64,000 nt of DNA, taken from positions 6,696,001 to 6,760,000 of the forward strand of contig NC_064672.1 of the NCBI RefSeq assembly GCF_023278565.1, written 5' to 3'. The number at the start of each line of letters is the position of its first letter. The first letter of the stretch is position 1. Position numbers and translations under genes: made by a program. Below are positions 25,274 to 35,840 of the stretch, in pieces. The notes under the pieces were generated by a model. The model worked only from the letters and a program-made list of their open reading frames with translations. It ran no database searches and was not told the origin of the DNA. The stretch comes from Colletotrichum lupini (Eukaryota; Ascomycota; Sordariomycetes; Glomerellales; Glomerellaceae).

Positions 25274-26272
25274 CTACACGGGCTCCTTGAATTTTCCATT
25301 TCGGCCTAGACAATTATCAAACAATTCTCGAGTAAAGTTCCACACTTTCACATCCAACCCTCTCTCCCTCATACCCCCCAAAACTTCCTCATTGTCAACC
25401 CTCTCCCCTTCCGGACCAACCAAAAATACACCACCCCCGGACCTTTTTACATCCTCAACCCCTCCAGGAACCCTCATAACTCCCTCCCGCCCCCGAGAAT
25501 CATACAAATCACTCGTCGCCAAAAATAACCCCCTCTGACCCGCCTCCTCAACACCCATCTCCCCCCTAACGTCCACCCCAAACCCCCTCGCCCTCTCCAA
25601 CCCCGGCGTCGCCACGGGTCCAGGCATAGAATGCACAAAACTCACCCCCGGGTTCTCCCTCGCCAACACCTCAAGCGCGAGCGTACCCATGGTCGTAGCC
25701 TGCACGGAAGCAGGCCAGTAACCCCAATTCCCGGGCTTCCGGAGGTCGAGGTCCTCCTCGTCGGGCATGGGACCCTCTAGCCCCGCCGCCAGCACCGATA
25801 CGACGCGCGGGCGGGCCGCCTTGTGGAGGAGGGGGAGGAGCTTTTGGACGGCGCGGAGGCGGGTGTAGTACCGCGTCGACATGGATGGGTCCAGCCCTTC
25901 TACGGTGTTTTGGCGTCCTTCAAAGGCGATGAATCCCGCGGAGAGGAACAGAATGTCGACTTTTGTTTCCCGTTGGAGAATGGTCTCCATGGCGGCGTCA
26001 ATGTCGGATATCAGGGCATGGTCTGCGGGGAGGAGGGTGTAGCTGGCATCTGGGTTTGCGCTTGCGCGCAGCGAGGCAAGGAAGGTCTCGTGAGATGCGA
26101 CGGTCTGAGGGCGCGCCACGGTGTAGATGTGTGGAGAGCGCGCGTGTTGGGCAAGGTGCTGGAGGGTGCTTTTGCCGATGCCCGATGTTGCGCCGATGAA
26201 GACTGCTACTAAGCCCTTTGGGAGAGATGCGACGAGGGCGTTGGATTGGTTTACTACGTGAAGGGAGACCAT
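25274..26272 (-). CDS. short-chain dehydrogenase/reductase-like protein, catalytic YxxxK not visible
   Basis: Single-exon 332-aa Rossmann-fold protein of the SDR superfamily. The dinucleotide-binding glycine motif is FIGATSGIGKS (GATSGIG at residues 27-33). An acidic PADH segment follows, and ILFLSAG stands at the NNAG position. RVVSVLAAGLEGP aligns with the strand that carries the catalytic Ser. The usual YxxxK is not seen: the matching helix reads WPASVQATTMGTLALEVLA. Such proteins may have lost classical SDR chemistry or act as binding proteins. The C-terminal part is Gly/Val-rich and longer than in minimal SDRs (about 250 aa). ATG at 26270-26272 is the first in frame. Substrate unknown. 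It is next to the PPSY protein on the same strand, 449 bp away. Confidence 0.82.
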   Translation of the reverse strand: MVSLHVVNQSNALVASLPKGLVAVFIGATSGIGKSTLQHLAQHARSPHIYTVARPQTVASHETFLASLRASANPDASYTLLPADHALISDIDAAMETILQRETKVDILFLSAGFIAFEGRQNTVEGLDPSMSTRYYTRLRAVQKLLPLLHKAARPRVVSVLAAGLEGPMPDEEDLDLRKPGNWGYWPASVQATTMGTLALEVLARENPGVSFVHSMPGPVATPGLERARGFGVDVRGEMGVEEAGQRGLFLATSDLYDSRGREGVMRVPGGVEDVKRSGGGVFLVGPEGERVDNEEVLGGMRERGLDVKVWNFTRELFDNCLGRNGKFKEPV

Positions 26273-26721
26273 GGCTGAGGAGTTTGGAGCGAGTGCTTTC
26301 TGGTCAACGTTATCTTTGGGTTACTGTGTCCCGAAGTTGGAAAGTTTCCCCATGCGTTTACAAGACATATATCTTATAAGTTATTCGCTGCTGGACATTA
26401 TCGCCAATGTCACCCGATATCGATGTCGTTACTCGATGGCAATCCGTAAACTATCGTCAGTAAGCCAGAATTCGATCGAATTTCGGACGAAAGAGATGCA
26501 TCCTCCTAGTATTAGTTCGTCTCATTGGTCGATTAGAATCCCTCATCAGTGCAGGATACCGATAAGTTGGTCAGCAATAAGCTGTGGCTCGGATGGATAG
26601 GGCTGAAGCGGACGATAAAAATAGTCCGAATTGCGAAGGTGCCAGAGAGGCATGTCTGTCTGTCTCGGACCTGCTAGCCTTCTAACATTTGTGATCTGGT
26701 GGAGACTCGGGTATCGAAGCC
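26273..26721 (-). promoter_or_regulatory. upstream region of the SDR-like gene
   Basis: 449 bp between the SDR-like start and the stop of the next gene upstream. It should hold the SDR promoter and the 3' UTR of the PPSY protein. No specific site identified. Confidence 0.35.
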
Positions 26722-27612
26722 TCATGTCCTTCGTATCCTCACTCTTACCACGATTCCAAACCCGCGCATACTCTCCCATATTCCCATCTCGTTTTCCCGG
26801 CGAAAGGTTACTTCCTCCCCGCGCACCGTCATTGAAACGTTTTCCTCGAACGTCGTGGAAGGAGACGTGGGCTTAATAAACTGTCGAGGAGGCGGTGGGC
26901 CTGATGAGGAGGACGAAGGTGACGATGAAGGATCTGTGCCGGCTCTGAATAGCCCCCAGCGGCCGGCCTTTTTATCCTCTTTTGCTTGTTCTACGACGGC
27001 ACGGACGACGATACGGTCGACTTTTGGTTCAGGCTGTAGCCGTTTCGCGAGACGCCGGGCCAGACCTTCATCGCTCCACCACCATTCTCCTTCCCTTGAA
27101 GCCGATGCACCTGTGTTGACGTCGTCGTCCCAGCGGCCCCATTCGTCGAATTCATAGGAGGAACCTGCAACTGCATTTCCTGAGGCTGAGCCCGCGCTTT
27201 GACCCTTGGTGTCACCCCTTCCCTTGGAATCGGGGTCGGGCTCCGGTTCCACGCGGATGACCTCCGCGACCTGGCCTGCCTTTGGGTCGGCATCTGAAGC
27301 GATGATCCATTCTGGACCGACTGCTGCAGCGGGCACGAGATAGAGCTCTGTTGATATCGGTGGGTGAGGAGTCGTCCCTAGACGTGTCAAGAGTGACGTG
27401 ATGTGGGGCGTTAGGAGCGGCAGTAGGGTTGTTGTCGTGACGGTGTCACGGGCGGTCTGCTGAGCTTGTGTTTCGCGGAGCAAGGAAGAGAGGTTGTTGA
27501 GGGTCGCCGAGACCGCTGAGTTGTGGTTGAGTGACGACGATGAATGGTATGATGTCGTTGCTTCGTTGTATGAGGGGGGAAGATCCCCGTCTCCGTCAGT
27601 GTTCTTGGACAT
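26722..27612 (-). CDS. hypothetical protein with N-terminal PPSY motif
   Basis: Uninterrupted 296-aa frame with no enzyme domain that I recognise. The N-terminus has a PPSY motif (residues 12-15) inside a Ser/Thr/Asn-rich stretch. This is a PPxY-type site of the kind bound by WW domains of Rsp5/Nedd4 ubiquitin ligases. A more ordered part follows (STELYLVPAAAVGPEWIIAS), then an acidic/Gly-rich linker, a Trp-rich EWWWSDEGLARRLAKRL helix, a low-complexity Ser/Pro run, and a basic end RGFGIVVRVRIRRT. No signal peptide or membrane segment is evident, suggesting a cytosolic or adaptor-like protein. Coding is supported by frame length, GC-rich third positions and an ATG at 27612. Function unknown; the Rsp5 link is inference from the motif only. 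Confidence 0.7.
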   Translation of the reverse strand: MSKNTDGDGDLPPSYNEATTSYHSSSSLNHNSAVSATLNNLSSLLRETQAQQTARDTVTTTTLLPLLTPHITSLLTRLGTTPHPPISTELYLVPAAAVGPEWIIASDADPKAGQVAEVIRVEPEPDPDSKGRGDTKGQSAGSASGNAVAGSSYEFDEWGRWDDDVNTGASASREGEWWWSDEGLARRLAKRLQPEPKVDRIVVRAVVEQAKEDKKAGRWGLFRAGTDPSSSPSSSSSGPPPPRQFIKPTSPSTTFEENVSMTVRGEEVTFRRENEMGIWESMRGFGIVVRVRIRRT

Positions 27613-29903
27613 AGCGACAGTACCGTGAGTAGGTTTGGAATTGAATTGATGCTTTGTGGTCTGGCTTCTGCAACACAGACTGAGACTTGCGTGAAAGTGA
27701 GCTCGTCGGGCTGATGCAGTCCTAAGGGAGATGATTGGAAGTCCGTCATTCGTGGGTCACTGAGTGAATGACCTTGATAGACGAACAGTGAGCCTGAGCT
27801 CTTTGTGCCAAAAACGCCTCGGGCGACTCGGGCATCAGGTGCGTGCCGCAACGGTGACTGGACCTTGTAGGATCAGAAGAGGCAGGCAACGACTTTCGGT
27901 GCCGAGACGGGGATTCCGCAATGACGAAAGAGTGGGAACGCGGCTCGACGTACTCCGTAGTAGCTAGGTAGTTGCAATACTATCGGCCGACGCCGATGGG
28001 AGCATCAGTTCGACTTCTGCAGGGCTGACCTCTTGTGACCGGAAGGGCTACACGGACACATGCAGTCAGACTCAGAATCCGGGGATGGTCGCGGAGATTA
28101 TCGGGTTTGGTGGCCACGGGGTCCTCTGAGCGATCAATGGTATGCAGGGGCGAATGTGTATGATTATGTTGTGTCAAAGGGCAGAGACGGAATGAGGCTG
28201 TGAGTTGGTTCGTGGGTGTGGTAGATCCTTGGATAGCCTCTCTTGGGGTCGGTTCAGGCGGCACTGCGGCTGGGCGAAGGAAGACAAGCAGGCGCTGAAA
28301 AGGGCTAGTCGACGATTATCGGTTACGCTAATGGCAGTTCCAAGGGTTCTCGCAGGCGTTTTCAAGTGCCTGGCAAAGGTGCCGAAAAGAAGAGTAGGAG
28401 GGAAATGCGCCCGACTAAAGTGCTGTGCTGCGCCGCAGCTGGTTCCTATCGGAAGGGCCCAAGGAGGCGTTAGCGCGGCGCCATTGCTCAGCATTCCCGG
28501 AACAGGTGACCGAGAATGAGGCCCGCTCGTCGACTGACATGAGGGAAAATCAGGCCCTAAGCTCGGTCATCGCGAAGGGAATACCTAGGAGGTCGAATTG
28601 ACTCCGAAGTTGATGTGGATATGTGAGCGATTTCTTGATGTTGATGCTGCGTGATTAAGATGCCCGTTTCAGCCGCAAGATACGTTGGCATGCAATAGCA
28701 AAGTAAGCGTTCGGTGACGGGAATGACAGGCCTTCATCTTGCCTTGCCCAGAATTGTAGCAGCAGACAATGCCGTTCGAGAGGGCCTGTGTTGTATAGAA
28801 GAGAACGTGGATGATCTGACTCGGACCTGTGCACTCGAGTTAGCCCGTCCCTGCATCTTCTGGCGCCTTTTGATGCATGTCTGACCTGGCGAAACCATGA
28901 AAGTGAGGGTGTTGTCGATGGTGTCGAGCGAAGAGGTGGAGGGCCTCAGATGGGAAGCGGTGGAGTGGATCGACACCTTAATTTCCCCAGATCAGCCACA
29001 TTCGGCGATTAAGTGACTCCAGGCATCCATATAAGGCAGGCTTCGAGAAGAAGTCTAGCGCGCACTAGCCACACCACCTGACTTGACCCAGCCACAGGAG
29101 TGTTGTGATTGGTCCGAATATCCCGAAAAAGTCACGTGGAGAGGTAGGACTGACTAACCGGGTGCCTGCCGTCTGATGCGGAATTCAAAGGACCAATCCA
29201 GCCACTCTCTTTCCGCCATTTCCTCCACCTACAGGTCCAACCGTCCAAGGGTGAAGGAAGGTTTTACCATATGCACTGCCGCCACCAACGGAGCGATGTT
29301 CTGACGGTGACCATTCACCAATGACACCACCCAATCGCATTCTCCGCTCTCCAATAATGCTATGCCTTGCCACGAGGCTCATTTCATAGGCTGCCAGAAT
29401 GGTATGTCGTGTAACGAAAACGCCTGGTCATGAATGGGTCACACGCTAGTCGCAACCGTTTACCGCCGCTAAGTTGCTTGCTTGGCTGGACGTCTGCCCC
29501 CAGCCATGAACTACCTTACCCGAGATGCCAAGGTAGGTGACATGATGTGAGTGCATTCTTGAACTTAGAGCTCAGGTAGAGCTTCGATCTGCCTCGCGGG
29601 CTCCCAAGGTATATAATAGAATGGTTCCTCCTATTTGCAGTGTTGTGTCACACCAACATAGAGCTACCTCAAGATACCCCGAGTCTTCTTGTCTATCACA
29701 GGAGGATCACTCTACAAATCCAACGAGCAATCTACGCCAGTAACGTCTGCTCCAAACATCCATCCATATACTACTCGAACTTCTCATAACAGACTCGTTG
29801 AGAAGCGGCCACCTTTAAAGATCTCACCCTCTTCTCCCTCTGCCAACCCTACCTCCATCTTTACCTTACCCTCACTCACTTCCACCCATACAACACCGCC
29901 AAA
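27613..29903. promoter_or_regulatory. long divergent intergenic region
   Basis: 2.3 kb between the PPSY protein (-) and flotillin (+) start codons. Open frames up to about 146 codons exist, but none is convincing. A TATA-like TATATAATA at 29610-29618 lies about 290 bp before the flotillin ATG, followed by a CT-rich leader (about 29815-29900). Both genes are probably driven from here. Confidence 0.45.
29610..29618 (+). promoter_or_regulatory. candidate TATA box of the flotillin gene
   Basis: TATATAATA in a GC-balanced context, about 290 bp upstream of the flotillin start codon, ahead of a long pyrimidine-rich leader. Positional inference only. Confidence 0.4.
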
Positions 29904-31514
29904 ATGTCGTACAGAGTCGCCGCCCCCGATGAATACCTCGCCATCACGGGTATGTCCGTGAAGACGGTCAAGATCACAAAGGCCGCCTGGGTATGGCCCT
30001 TTCAACGCTGCATGCGCTTCCGCATCACTCCCCACGACTATGCTATGAGCCTTCAGGCCATGACCAAGGAGAAGCTTCAATTCCTCCTGCCCGTCGTCTT
30101 CACTGTAGGCCCCGATGTCAACCAGCGCGGTGCCAACGCCGCTCATCAATCGAGCCACCACTCCGAGACCTCCGACCAGCAGCAACACGATGAGGACGAC
30201 AACTACATTTCCTCCAACCGCCGCGAGGACCGCGGCGACGCCCTCATGAAGTACGCCATGCTCCTCGCCGAGTCTGCCGACAAGAAGACCAGCTCCCTCG
30301 TCCACCTCGAGAATATCGTCAAGGGCATCATCGAGGGTGAGGTCCGTGTCCTGGTCTCCAGCATGACCATGGAGGAGATCTTCACCGAGCGCGAGGTCTT
30401 CAAGCGCCGCATCTTCCGCAACATCCAGTCCGAGCTCAGCCAGTTCGGCCTCAAGATCTACAATGCAAACGTAAAGGAGCTCAAGGACGCCCCCAACTCA
30501 AACTACTTTGAGTCCCTCTCCCGCAAGGCCCACGAGGGCGCCAGCAACCAGGCCAGGATCGACGTCGCCGAGGCCCAGCTGCGCGGTAACGTCGGCGAGT
30601 CCAAGCGCAAGGGCGAGCAGGAGCGCGAGATTGCAAAGATCAACGCCGAGACCGCCGTCCAGAAGACGGACCGCGACATCGAGCGCGCCACCGCCGAGGC
30701 CAACCTCGACACCCGCCAGGCCTCCCTCAGCAAGGACGTCGAGATCGCCCGCGTCGAGGCCCGCCGCGCCCTCGAGTCCAAGGACGAGGACCTCAAGCGC
30801 GAGGTCGAGGTCAAGCGCGCCGCCGCCGAGATTGAGCGCCTGCGTGCCACCGAGGTCGTAAAGGCCACAATCGAGCGCGAGGCCCGCCAGCAAAAGGCCG
30901 ACGCTGAGGCATACGCTATTGAGGCCGACGCCAAGGCCAACTTTGAGAAGAGCCAGCGCGAGACCGAGGCAAAGGCCTTCAAGACGCAAAAGGATGCCGA
31001 CGCGCACACCTCAGCCGAGTTCAACCGCACCACCAAGACGGCCGACGCCAACGCCTACAAGGCCCGCCAGGACGCCGAGGCGCACCAGTACTCTGCCCAG
31101 CTCAACGCCGAGGCCGACCTCGCCATCATGCTCAAGAAGGCCGAGGGTATGGCCGCCATGGCGGACGCCTACGGCAAGATGTCGACTGCCTTTGGCGGTC
31201 CCGCGGGTCTGCTGCAGTACCTGATGATCGAGAAGGGCACCTACGTCCAGCTCGCAAAGGCCAACGCTGAGGCCATCCGCGGCCTGCAGCCCAAGATTAG
31301 TGTCTGGAACACGGGTAGCCAAGGTTCTGGCGAGGGCGGTGGCAACTCTGGCATTGATACCATGCGCAACGTCTACCAGATGCTGCCTCCCCTGATGACG
31401 ACCATCAACGAGCAGACTGGCATCACTCTGCCTGAGTGGCAGTTTGGCAAGATGAACGCCGGTATGCAGGCCATGCAGAGCGAGAACAACGGCAAGATCA
31501 ACGGGTCCAAGTAA
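29904..31514 (+). CDS. flotillin-like protein (SPFH/band 7 domain)
   Basis: Intronless 536-aa flotillin/reggie homologue. These proteins sit on the inner face of the plasma membrane in sterol-rich domains; in filamentous fungi they help organise such domains and hyphal growth. The N-terminal SPFH domain spans about residues 1-190 (AWVWPFQRCMRF, ENIVKGIIEGEVRVL, SSMTMEEIFTEREVFKRRI). A long Ala/Glu/Lys-rich coiled coil with repeated AEA-type heptads covers about 200-410. A conserved distal segment follows (AIMLKKAEGMAAMADAYG). An unusual His/Gln/Asp-rich insert (about residues 80-110, SSHHSETSDQQQHDEDD) interrupts the SPFH domain. The C-terminus is Gly/Asn-rich. The start ATG is preceded by a CT-rich leader. 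Length is close to the family's usual 430-530 aa. Confidence 0.95.
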   Translation: MSYRVAAPDEYLAITGMSVKTVKITKAAWVWPFQRCMRFRITPHDYAMSLQAMTKEKLQFLLPVVFTVGPDVNQRGANAAHQSSHHSETSDQQQHDEDDNYISSNRREDRGDALMKYAMLLAESADKKTSSLVHLENIVKGIIEGEVRVLVSSMTMEEIFTEREVFKRRIFRNIQSELSQFGLKIYNANVKELKDAPNSNYFESLSRKAHEGASNQARIDVAEAQLRGNVGESKRKGEQEREIAKINAETAVQKTDRDIERATAEANLDTRQASLSKDVEIARVEARRALESKDEDLKREVEVKRAAAEIERLRATEVVKATIEREARQQKADAEAYAIEADAKANFEKSQRETEAKAFKTQKDADAHTSAEFNRTTKTADANAYKARQDAEAHQYSAQLNAEADLAIMLKKAEGMAAMADAYGKMSTAFGGPAGLLQYLMIEKGTYVQLAKANAEAIRGLQPKISVWNTGSQGSGEGGGNSGIDTMRNVYQMLPPLMTTINEQTGITLPEWQFGKMNAGMQAMQSENNGKINGSK

Positions 31515-31938
31515 AGGATAATTGATAATATCACAGACACTCATTTGAACGGTTGGGGTAGATCGGCGTTGGTGGCTTATGCCTGATTCACGAGTTTGAT
31601 GATGCCATAGCAGGGATGGCCATAGTCGATTTTATAGATCTCCTTTGTCTGTAGTTGTACTTTCAGCTTGGTAGTTACTTAATATCTCCTTGAATCTTGG
31701 ACACTAGTAAAATTCGATAATTCCGCTACCGCCAAGTGAATAACATGTAGACGAACGGAACCTCACGTGATTGGTATTATAGTGTTCAACGACTCGTACT
31801 GCATAGTATCGTTCCAGGTCGTTTGGCGGTTAGCGTCCGAAGTAAAGGGGATATTTACGACATTCAGCAATGATGAGCGGCTACGCATGCAAGTTATACT
31901 ACAATATACTCATTCCATAATCCCACAGTAGGATTCAC
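31515..31938. other. 3' intergenic region between convergent genes
   Basis: 424 bp between the stop codons of flotillin (+) and the P450 (-). It should contain both 3' UTRs; no other feature seen. Confidence 0.55.
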
Positions 31939-33546
31939 CTATAACGTTGTTGAAATAACCATCTCTGCACTACGAGGACTCCTGGGTATAATCCGGCACG
32001 GGAATCGCTTTGGGTGACTCGTAAGTCCATTCGTCAACTCCACCAGCGGTATAATCTCCTCCCCCCTCGGCCCTCTCACCCTCTGAATCTTGACCGTCGC
32101 GAGCATCGAAGCAATCACAATCCAAATGCTCGCCTCCGCAAGATGCCTTCCAACGCAAACCCTCCTCCCAAACCCAAACTGCCCCACAGGAAACGGCTCC
32201 CCGCGGCCGCCCTGTTCAACAGGGACGTACCTCTCCGGGTCAAATGCCTCAGGGTCAGCATACGTCCGCTCATCGTGCGTCATCGCCCGCGCGTTGGCAT
32301 ACACGAACGATCCCTTTGGTATAGACATGCCGTGGTACACATCATCCTCCAGCGAGCGGTGCGGCACACCGAGCGGGGATACGGGGCACCACCGCAGCGT
32401 CTCCTGGACGATATAGTCAATGTACGGTAGTCTCGGCCGGTCCTCAAAACAAGGCATCCTCCCATTCCCGACGACCTCATCCAGCACCCTCTGCGCTTTT
32501 TCCTGGACCTCGGGGTGCAGAACCATGTTGAGGACGAAGACTACCAGCGTCGACCACGTCGTGTCCTGCCCCGCGGCATAGACCGCCGCCGCGGCGCCCT
32601 TGATGTCGTCTACCGACAGCTCTGGCGCAATCCCGGATTTGATCTGCTCTGCCCTCTGCTCCAGCAGCATTTTAGTGAGACTGTGTTCTTGGTCCTGGGT
32701 CCTCTTGGCCGTCACGGCGGCGTAGGGAGCATCGTGGATCTGGCGGATCGCCCAGCTCCAGGTCCGCGCGAAGCGGAGTGATCGGTCTCTCACCAGCCAG
32801 TCGGGTAGATGCCGCACAAAGGGGAAGAAGTCGACGAGTGTCCCAGCCGGCGCCCCGCCGTGGCCGAGGGCGTATGATGCGTCCGTGGCCATTTGGATAT
32901 ACGGATCGGTATCACTCTCAACACTAACACCGAACCCAATCCTCATCACAACGGCAGTCGCGAACCTCCGCAACGCCGTCTCCCAAGACCCAGGGTCTCG
33001 TATAATCCCCCTGACCAAAACCAATGCCTCCCTCTCCTGTAGCTCGCGATACACCTGCACACTCGTTTTTGAAAAGCTACGCTGCAGGATGCTGCGATGC
33101 ATACGAAACTCCGAGCCCCATCGCATGAACGTCAGCGTCTTGCGCCAGCCCATCTCTTCGAATAGCACGAAGCGCGGGCGGTCGCAGTAGTTTGCGCCCC
33201 GCTTATCGAGCAAGTCGACGGCGGCGCGGACAGAGTTGAGGACGATGATGGGCTGGCCTAGGACGTTGAAGTAGAGCACGTCGGAGCGGTATTCTTTTGA
33301 CCAGGCGGCGTAGGCGTGTTCTGGGTTGTCGGTCGGGACGATGCGGAGGTGGCCGAGGATTGGTTCGCCCGGAGGTCCGGGCGGGAGCGGGAGCAAATGG
33401 CCCTGGTGGGTTCCGAGTTTGCGGAGTCGCGTGCGCGTGCGCCGGGTCCGTAGGGTATGGACGGTGACGGCGGCGAGGAGTAGGAGGAGGAGGAGCATGG
33501 CGACAAGCCATGTCCTGCGCACGGATAGGACTTGCAATAGGGCCAT
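31939..33546 (-). CDS. cytochrome P450 monooxygenase
   Basis: Intronless 535-aa class II (ER-anchored) P450. An N-terminal membrane anchor (Leu-rich, about residues 13-30) is followed by a basic stretch and the proline hinge LPLPPGPPGEP. The I-helix oxygen-activation motif is AAGQDTTWSTL, the K-helix ExxR is QETLRW, and the meander reads FDPERYVP. The heme loop FGFGRRVCVG starts at residue 457, with Cys464 as the heme ligand, so all core residues are present. By its general look it resembles fungal O-methylsterigmatocystin-oxidoreductase-like P450s, but I do not assign a substrate. No PKS, NRPS or other backbone enzyme is in the window. It needs a P450 reductase encoded elsewhere. Start ATG at 33546. 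Absence of introns is unusual but not rare for fungal P450s. Confidence 0.93.
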   Translation of the reverse strand: MALLQVLSVRRTWLVAMLLLLLLLAAVTVHTLRTRRTRTRLRKLGTHQGHLLPLPPGPPGEPILGHLRIVPTDNPEHAYAAWSKEYRSDVLYFNVLGQPIIVLNSVRAAVDLLDKRGANYCDRPRFVLFEEMGWRKTLTFMRWGSEFRMHRSILQRSFSKTSVQVYRELQEREALVLVRGIIRDPGSWETALRRFATAVVMRIGFGVSVESDTDPYIQMATDASYALGHGGAPAGTLVDFFPFVRHLPDWLVRDRSLRFARTWSWAIRQIHDAPYAAVTAKRTQDQEHSLTKMLLEQRAEQIKSGIAPELSVDDIKGAAAAVYAAGQDTTWSTLVVFVLNMVLHPEVQEKAQRVLDEVVGNGRMPCFEDRPRLPYIDYIVQETLRWCPVSPLGVPHRSLEDDVYHGMSIPKGSFVYANARAMTHDERTYADPEAFDPERYVPVEQGGRGEPFPVGQFGFGRRVCVGRHLAEASIWIVIASMLATVKIQRVRGPRGEEIIPLVELTNGLTSHPKRFPCRIIPRSPRSAEMVISTTL

Positions 33547-35840
33547 TGTCGGGTAAGGTGCCGTGATTATTGTTGCAGGTATATAGCGAGCGTATCTAGT
33601 CGCAGGATAGTCTTACTAGTACCGCCGAAGGTGGAAGGATGGGTATTGGCGACGGGGATGCCTCGAGGCTCTTATACGGAAGTGTCACCGACGATAGCCA
33701 ATGCGATACCAATTCCAACCTTGTCGTGATGCAGCACGCAGGAAGCCCGAAATGGCCATCTTGGCTGACAAGTGGAGGAGGGGCCGGTTCCCTTCCAGCA
33801 CGTAATGATGAGGAGATCGATTCTACCAGTGGTTTATCAGCAAGGTGTTAAGAGCAAGAGTCAAGCAACAGAGACTAAAAAGCCGTTTGACTCGGGTTCG
33901 TGCATATGAGGATCTTAGAATGAGGGTGACAAGCCGCCCAAACCAATACACAAGAAAACCTGGCCGGAAATTCTGCCCACGACGGTTTGTCGCATCCTGG
34001 TCAGAACCGGCAAAAGGGTCCGTAGCCGGCGACAAGCTCCTGAGTTTGCCGGACTTGGGCAAAATTATGGTCTTCTTACACTGCGGTCCGTCGCCCATAA
34101 GTGTTTTTCCGCATTTCCCGTTTAGCGAGCTTCATGCCATTCTGGAAGCTGTCATTATGAATGTTTCTCGGACGTGGCTTAGGCCGTATCTCTTGAACCT
34201 CATGCCTACTCCGAACGTTACAATATCTGCATACCTTGTCCTCCCACGTGGCCCTCCATCCGCTAGTTCACCTCTAGTCTGACACGATCTCACCTAAGAT
34301 TCAGATCTAGTCACGAGTAACGATTTCTAGTCAGTGACGTGCAGGCGTAAACTCGCAACCACCGAGTCACACGGAGCCGCGTGGTGCCGTTTGTTCTGCT
34401 CTACCCCTCACACACCTGATTCGTAGCCCACATAAGGGGGAGATGGTCGGGGCCGCAGCGGCGGTCGCTTAACCCGCGGCGCTGACTGACTCGGGCCCCC
34501 GCCGCTACCAAACGGGGATCCGGAAATCGATTCGTTTCGGAGGTGGTGCCGGGAACGTAACATGGCGGGCTCGCTACACGCGTGTCGGCAGAATCATACG
34601 GCCAGCATCCGGGCCACCATGCGAATCATGCCGACATGCTGGGACCGAAGATGTTGGATTTTGCGGATTTCTTTGCCCAATGTAGCGAGCCGCTAGCCGT
34701 TGGTTTCGCCAATGATTACTACGGTCCTCCAAAGCCGATGATACCGACTCTTCAAGCAGCCCTTATGGCCATTCTCTAGTGTGTGGCTCTTGTACTGTCA
34801 AGGGAAGTTGTGGGTTGAGTGTGATTGCGGGGGATAGAGAAACGGAAAAGGGAGCGGTAGTTTTCAGGCCTCAGACACCTGAACGTTGAGCTAGGATGAT
34901 TACCCCTCTTACCTCTCATATAGATAATAACACGCAGGGAGCCTCTGGTGCGAGCAAGAGAACGGATAAGAGAACTAGAAAAAAGACAATAAATTCCGAA
35001 CTGAGAAGTACCTGAAGGCTGGAGAACCTTCACTGCGTCCCACTTTCAGCATTGAGACAACGTTCCGTGAGAGCTTACCACAGGACACTATCGCAGCTAG
35101 ACGATTTCTCCACATCTATATCTTTCCATGTTATATTTCCTTACGTTGATTTCAATACGTTGGTATAGGATTAAATTGAAAACAACGTATCGCTTGTTAG
35201 ACCAGATAAGATATCTGGTATAATGACAGGAGAGATCTACCGGCCTGCGCAAGATAACACCCACGCTTTGTCCGTACTCGCTATTGAAGCTTGATACAAC
35301 GAGGACAAGGAAAGGGACTCGATATGAAAAGAAGTTACAGTGCGCATGACCACTTCGCGCTGCTTAGGTTCACAAGTAACTTGGAGGAGACATACGCCCT
35401 TCTGTCAAGTGCTCAAGCCGAGCAAACGGTGGGGAAGGGGTCGGCAAGGCGCACCTTCTAGATGATCCGATGCCAGGAAGACCTTCATGTCCACTTGGAG
35501 CATAGCATCCCCCCGCCGTTCCCATTGGATGATCTGACAGTAATTCGCCTTTCCAGGAGAGCGGCTTTACGTTTAAAGTCATCACTAGGCAAATGGCTGC
35601 ATTGACTGGCACGCTTGCTGCTATCCCGAGCCCATACCTTACGATAGGATGCCCGGATACATACCCTTGTGCGACGCTTTCCCAGGCACATAGCCTTCGA
35701 GGGCAAGTCGATCGTCGGTCGGGCATCCAGCGGATGAGATTAGGCCAAGCCATCCGAGGAAAACCAATAGTAGGTACGCTGCATTAGCAGAGGGGCTTAA
35801 GATACGTACGGTGGAAGCGGCATTGAGGCATTGGTAGGTT
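33547..35840. other. gene-poor region upstream of the P450
   Basis: 2.3 kb including the P450 promoter; a TATATA lies at 33580-33585, only about 35 bp from the ATG. Open frames up to about 145 codons have no recognisable domain or splice chain. I looked here for the missing 3' half of the truncated Hsp70-like gene beyond the LINE and did not find its GGG-type motif on either strand. Confidence 0.4.

Noticed and set aside
30498..31051. Long antisense open frames (about 170-180 codons) opposite flotillin
   Set aside because: They mirror the GC-rich, Ala/Glu-repetitive coiled-coil coding strand and have low-complexity sequence without any domain. They are composition shadows of the real gene.
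25274..33546. Secondary-metabolite gene cluster (SDR-like protein plus P450)
   Set aside because: No polyketide synthase, peptide synthetase, terpene cyclase or cluster regulator is seen. Flotillin and the PPSY protein between them look like housekeeping or unknown genes.
33845..35753. Possible genes in the P450 upstream region (frames of 127-145 codons)
   Set aside because: Overlapping frames on both strands, no domain, no consistent splice signals, and some start with non-ATG codons.
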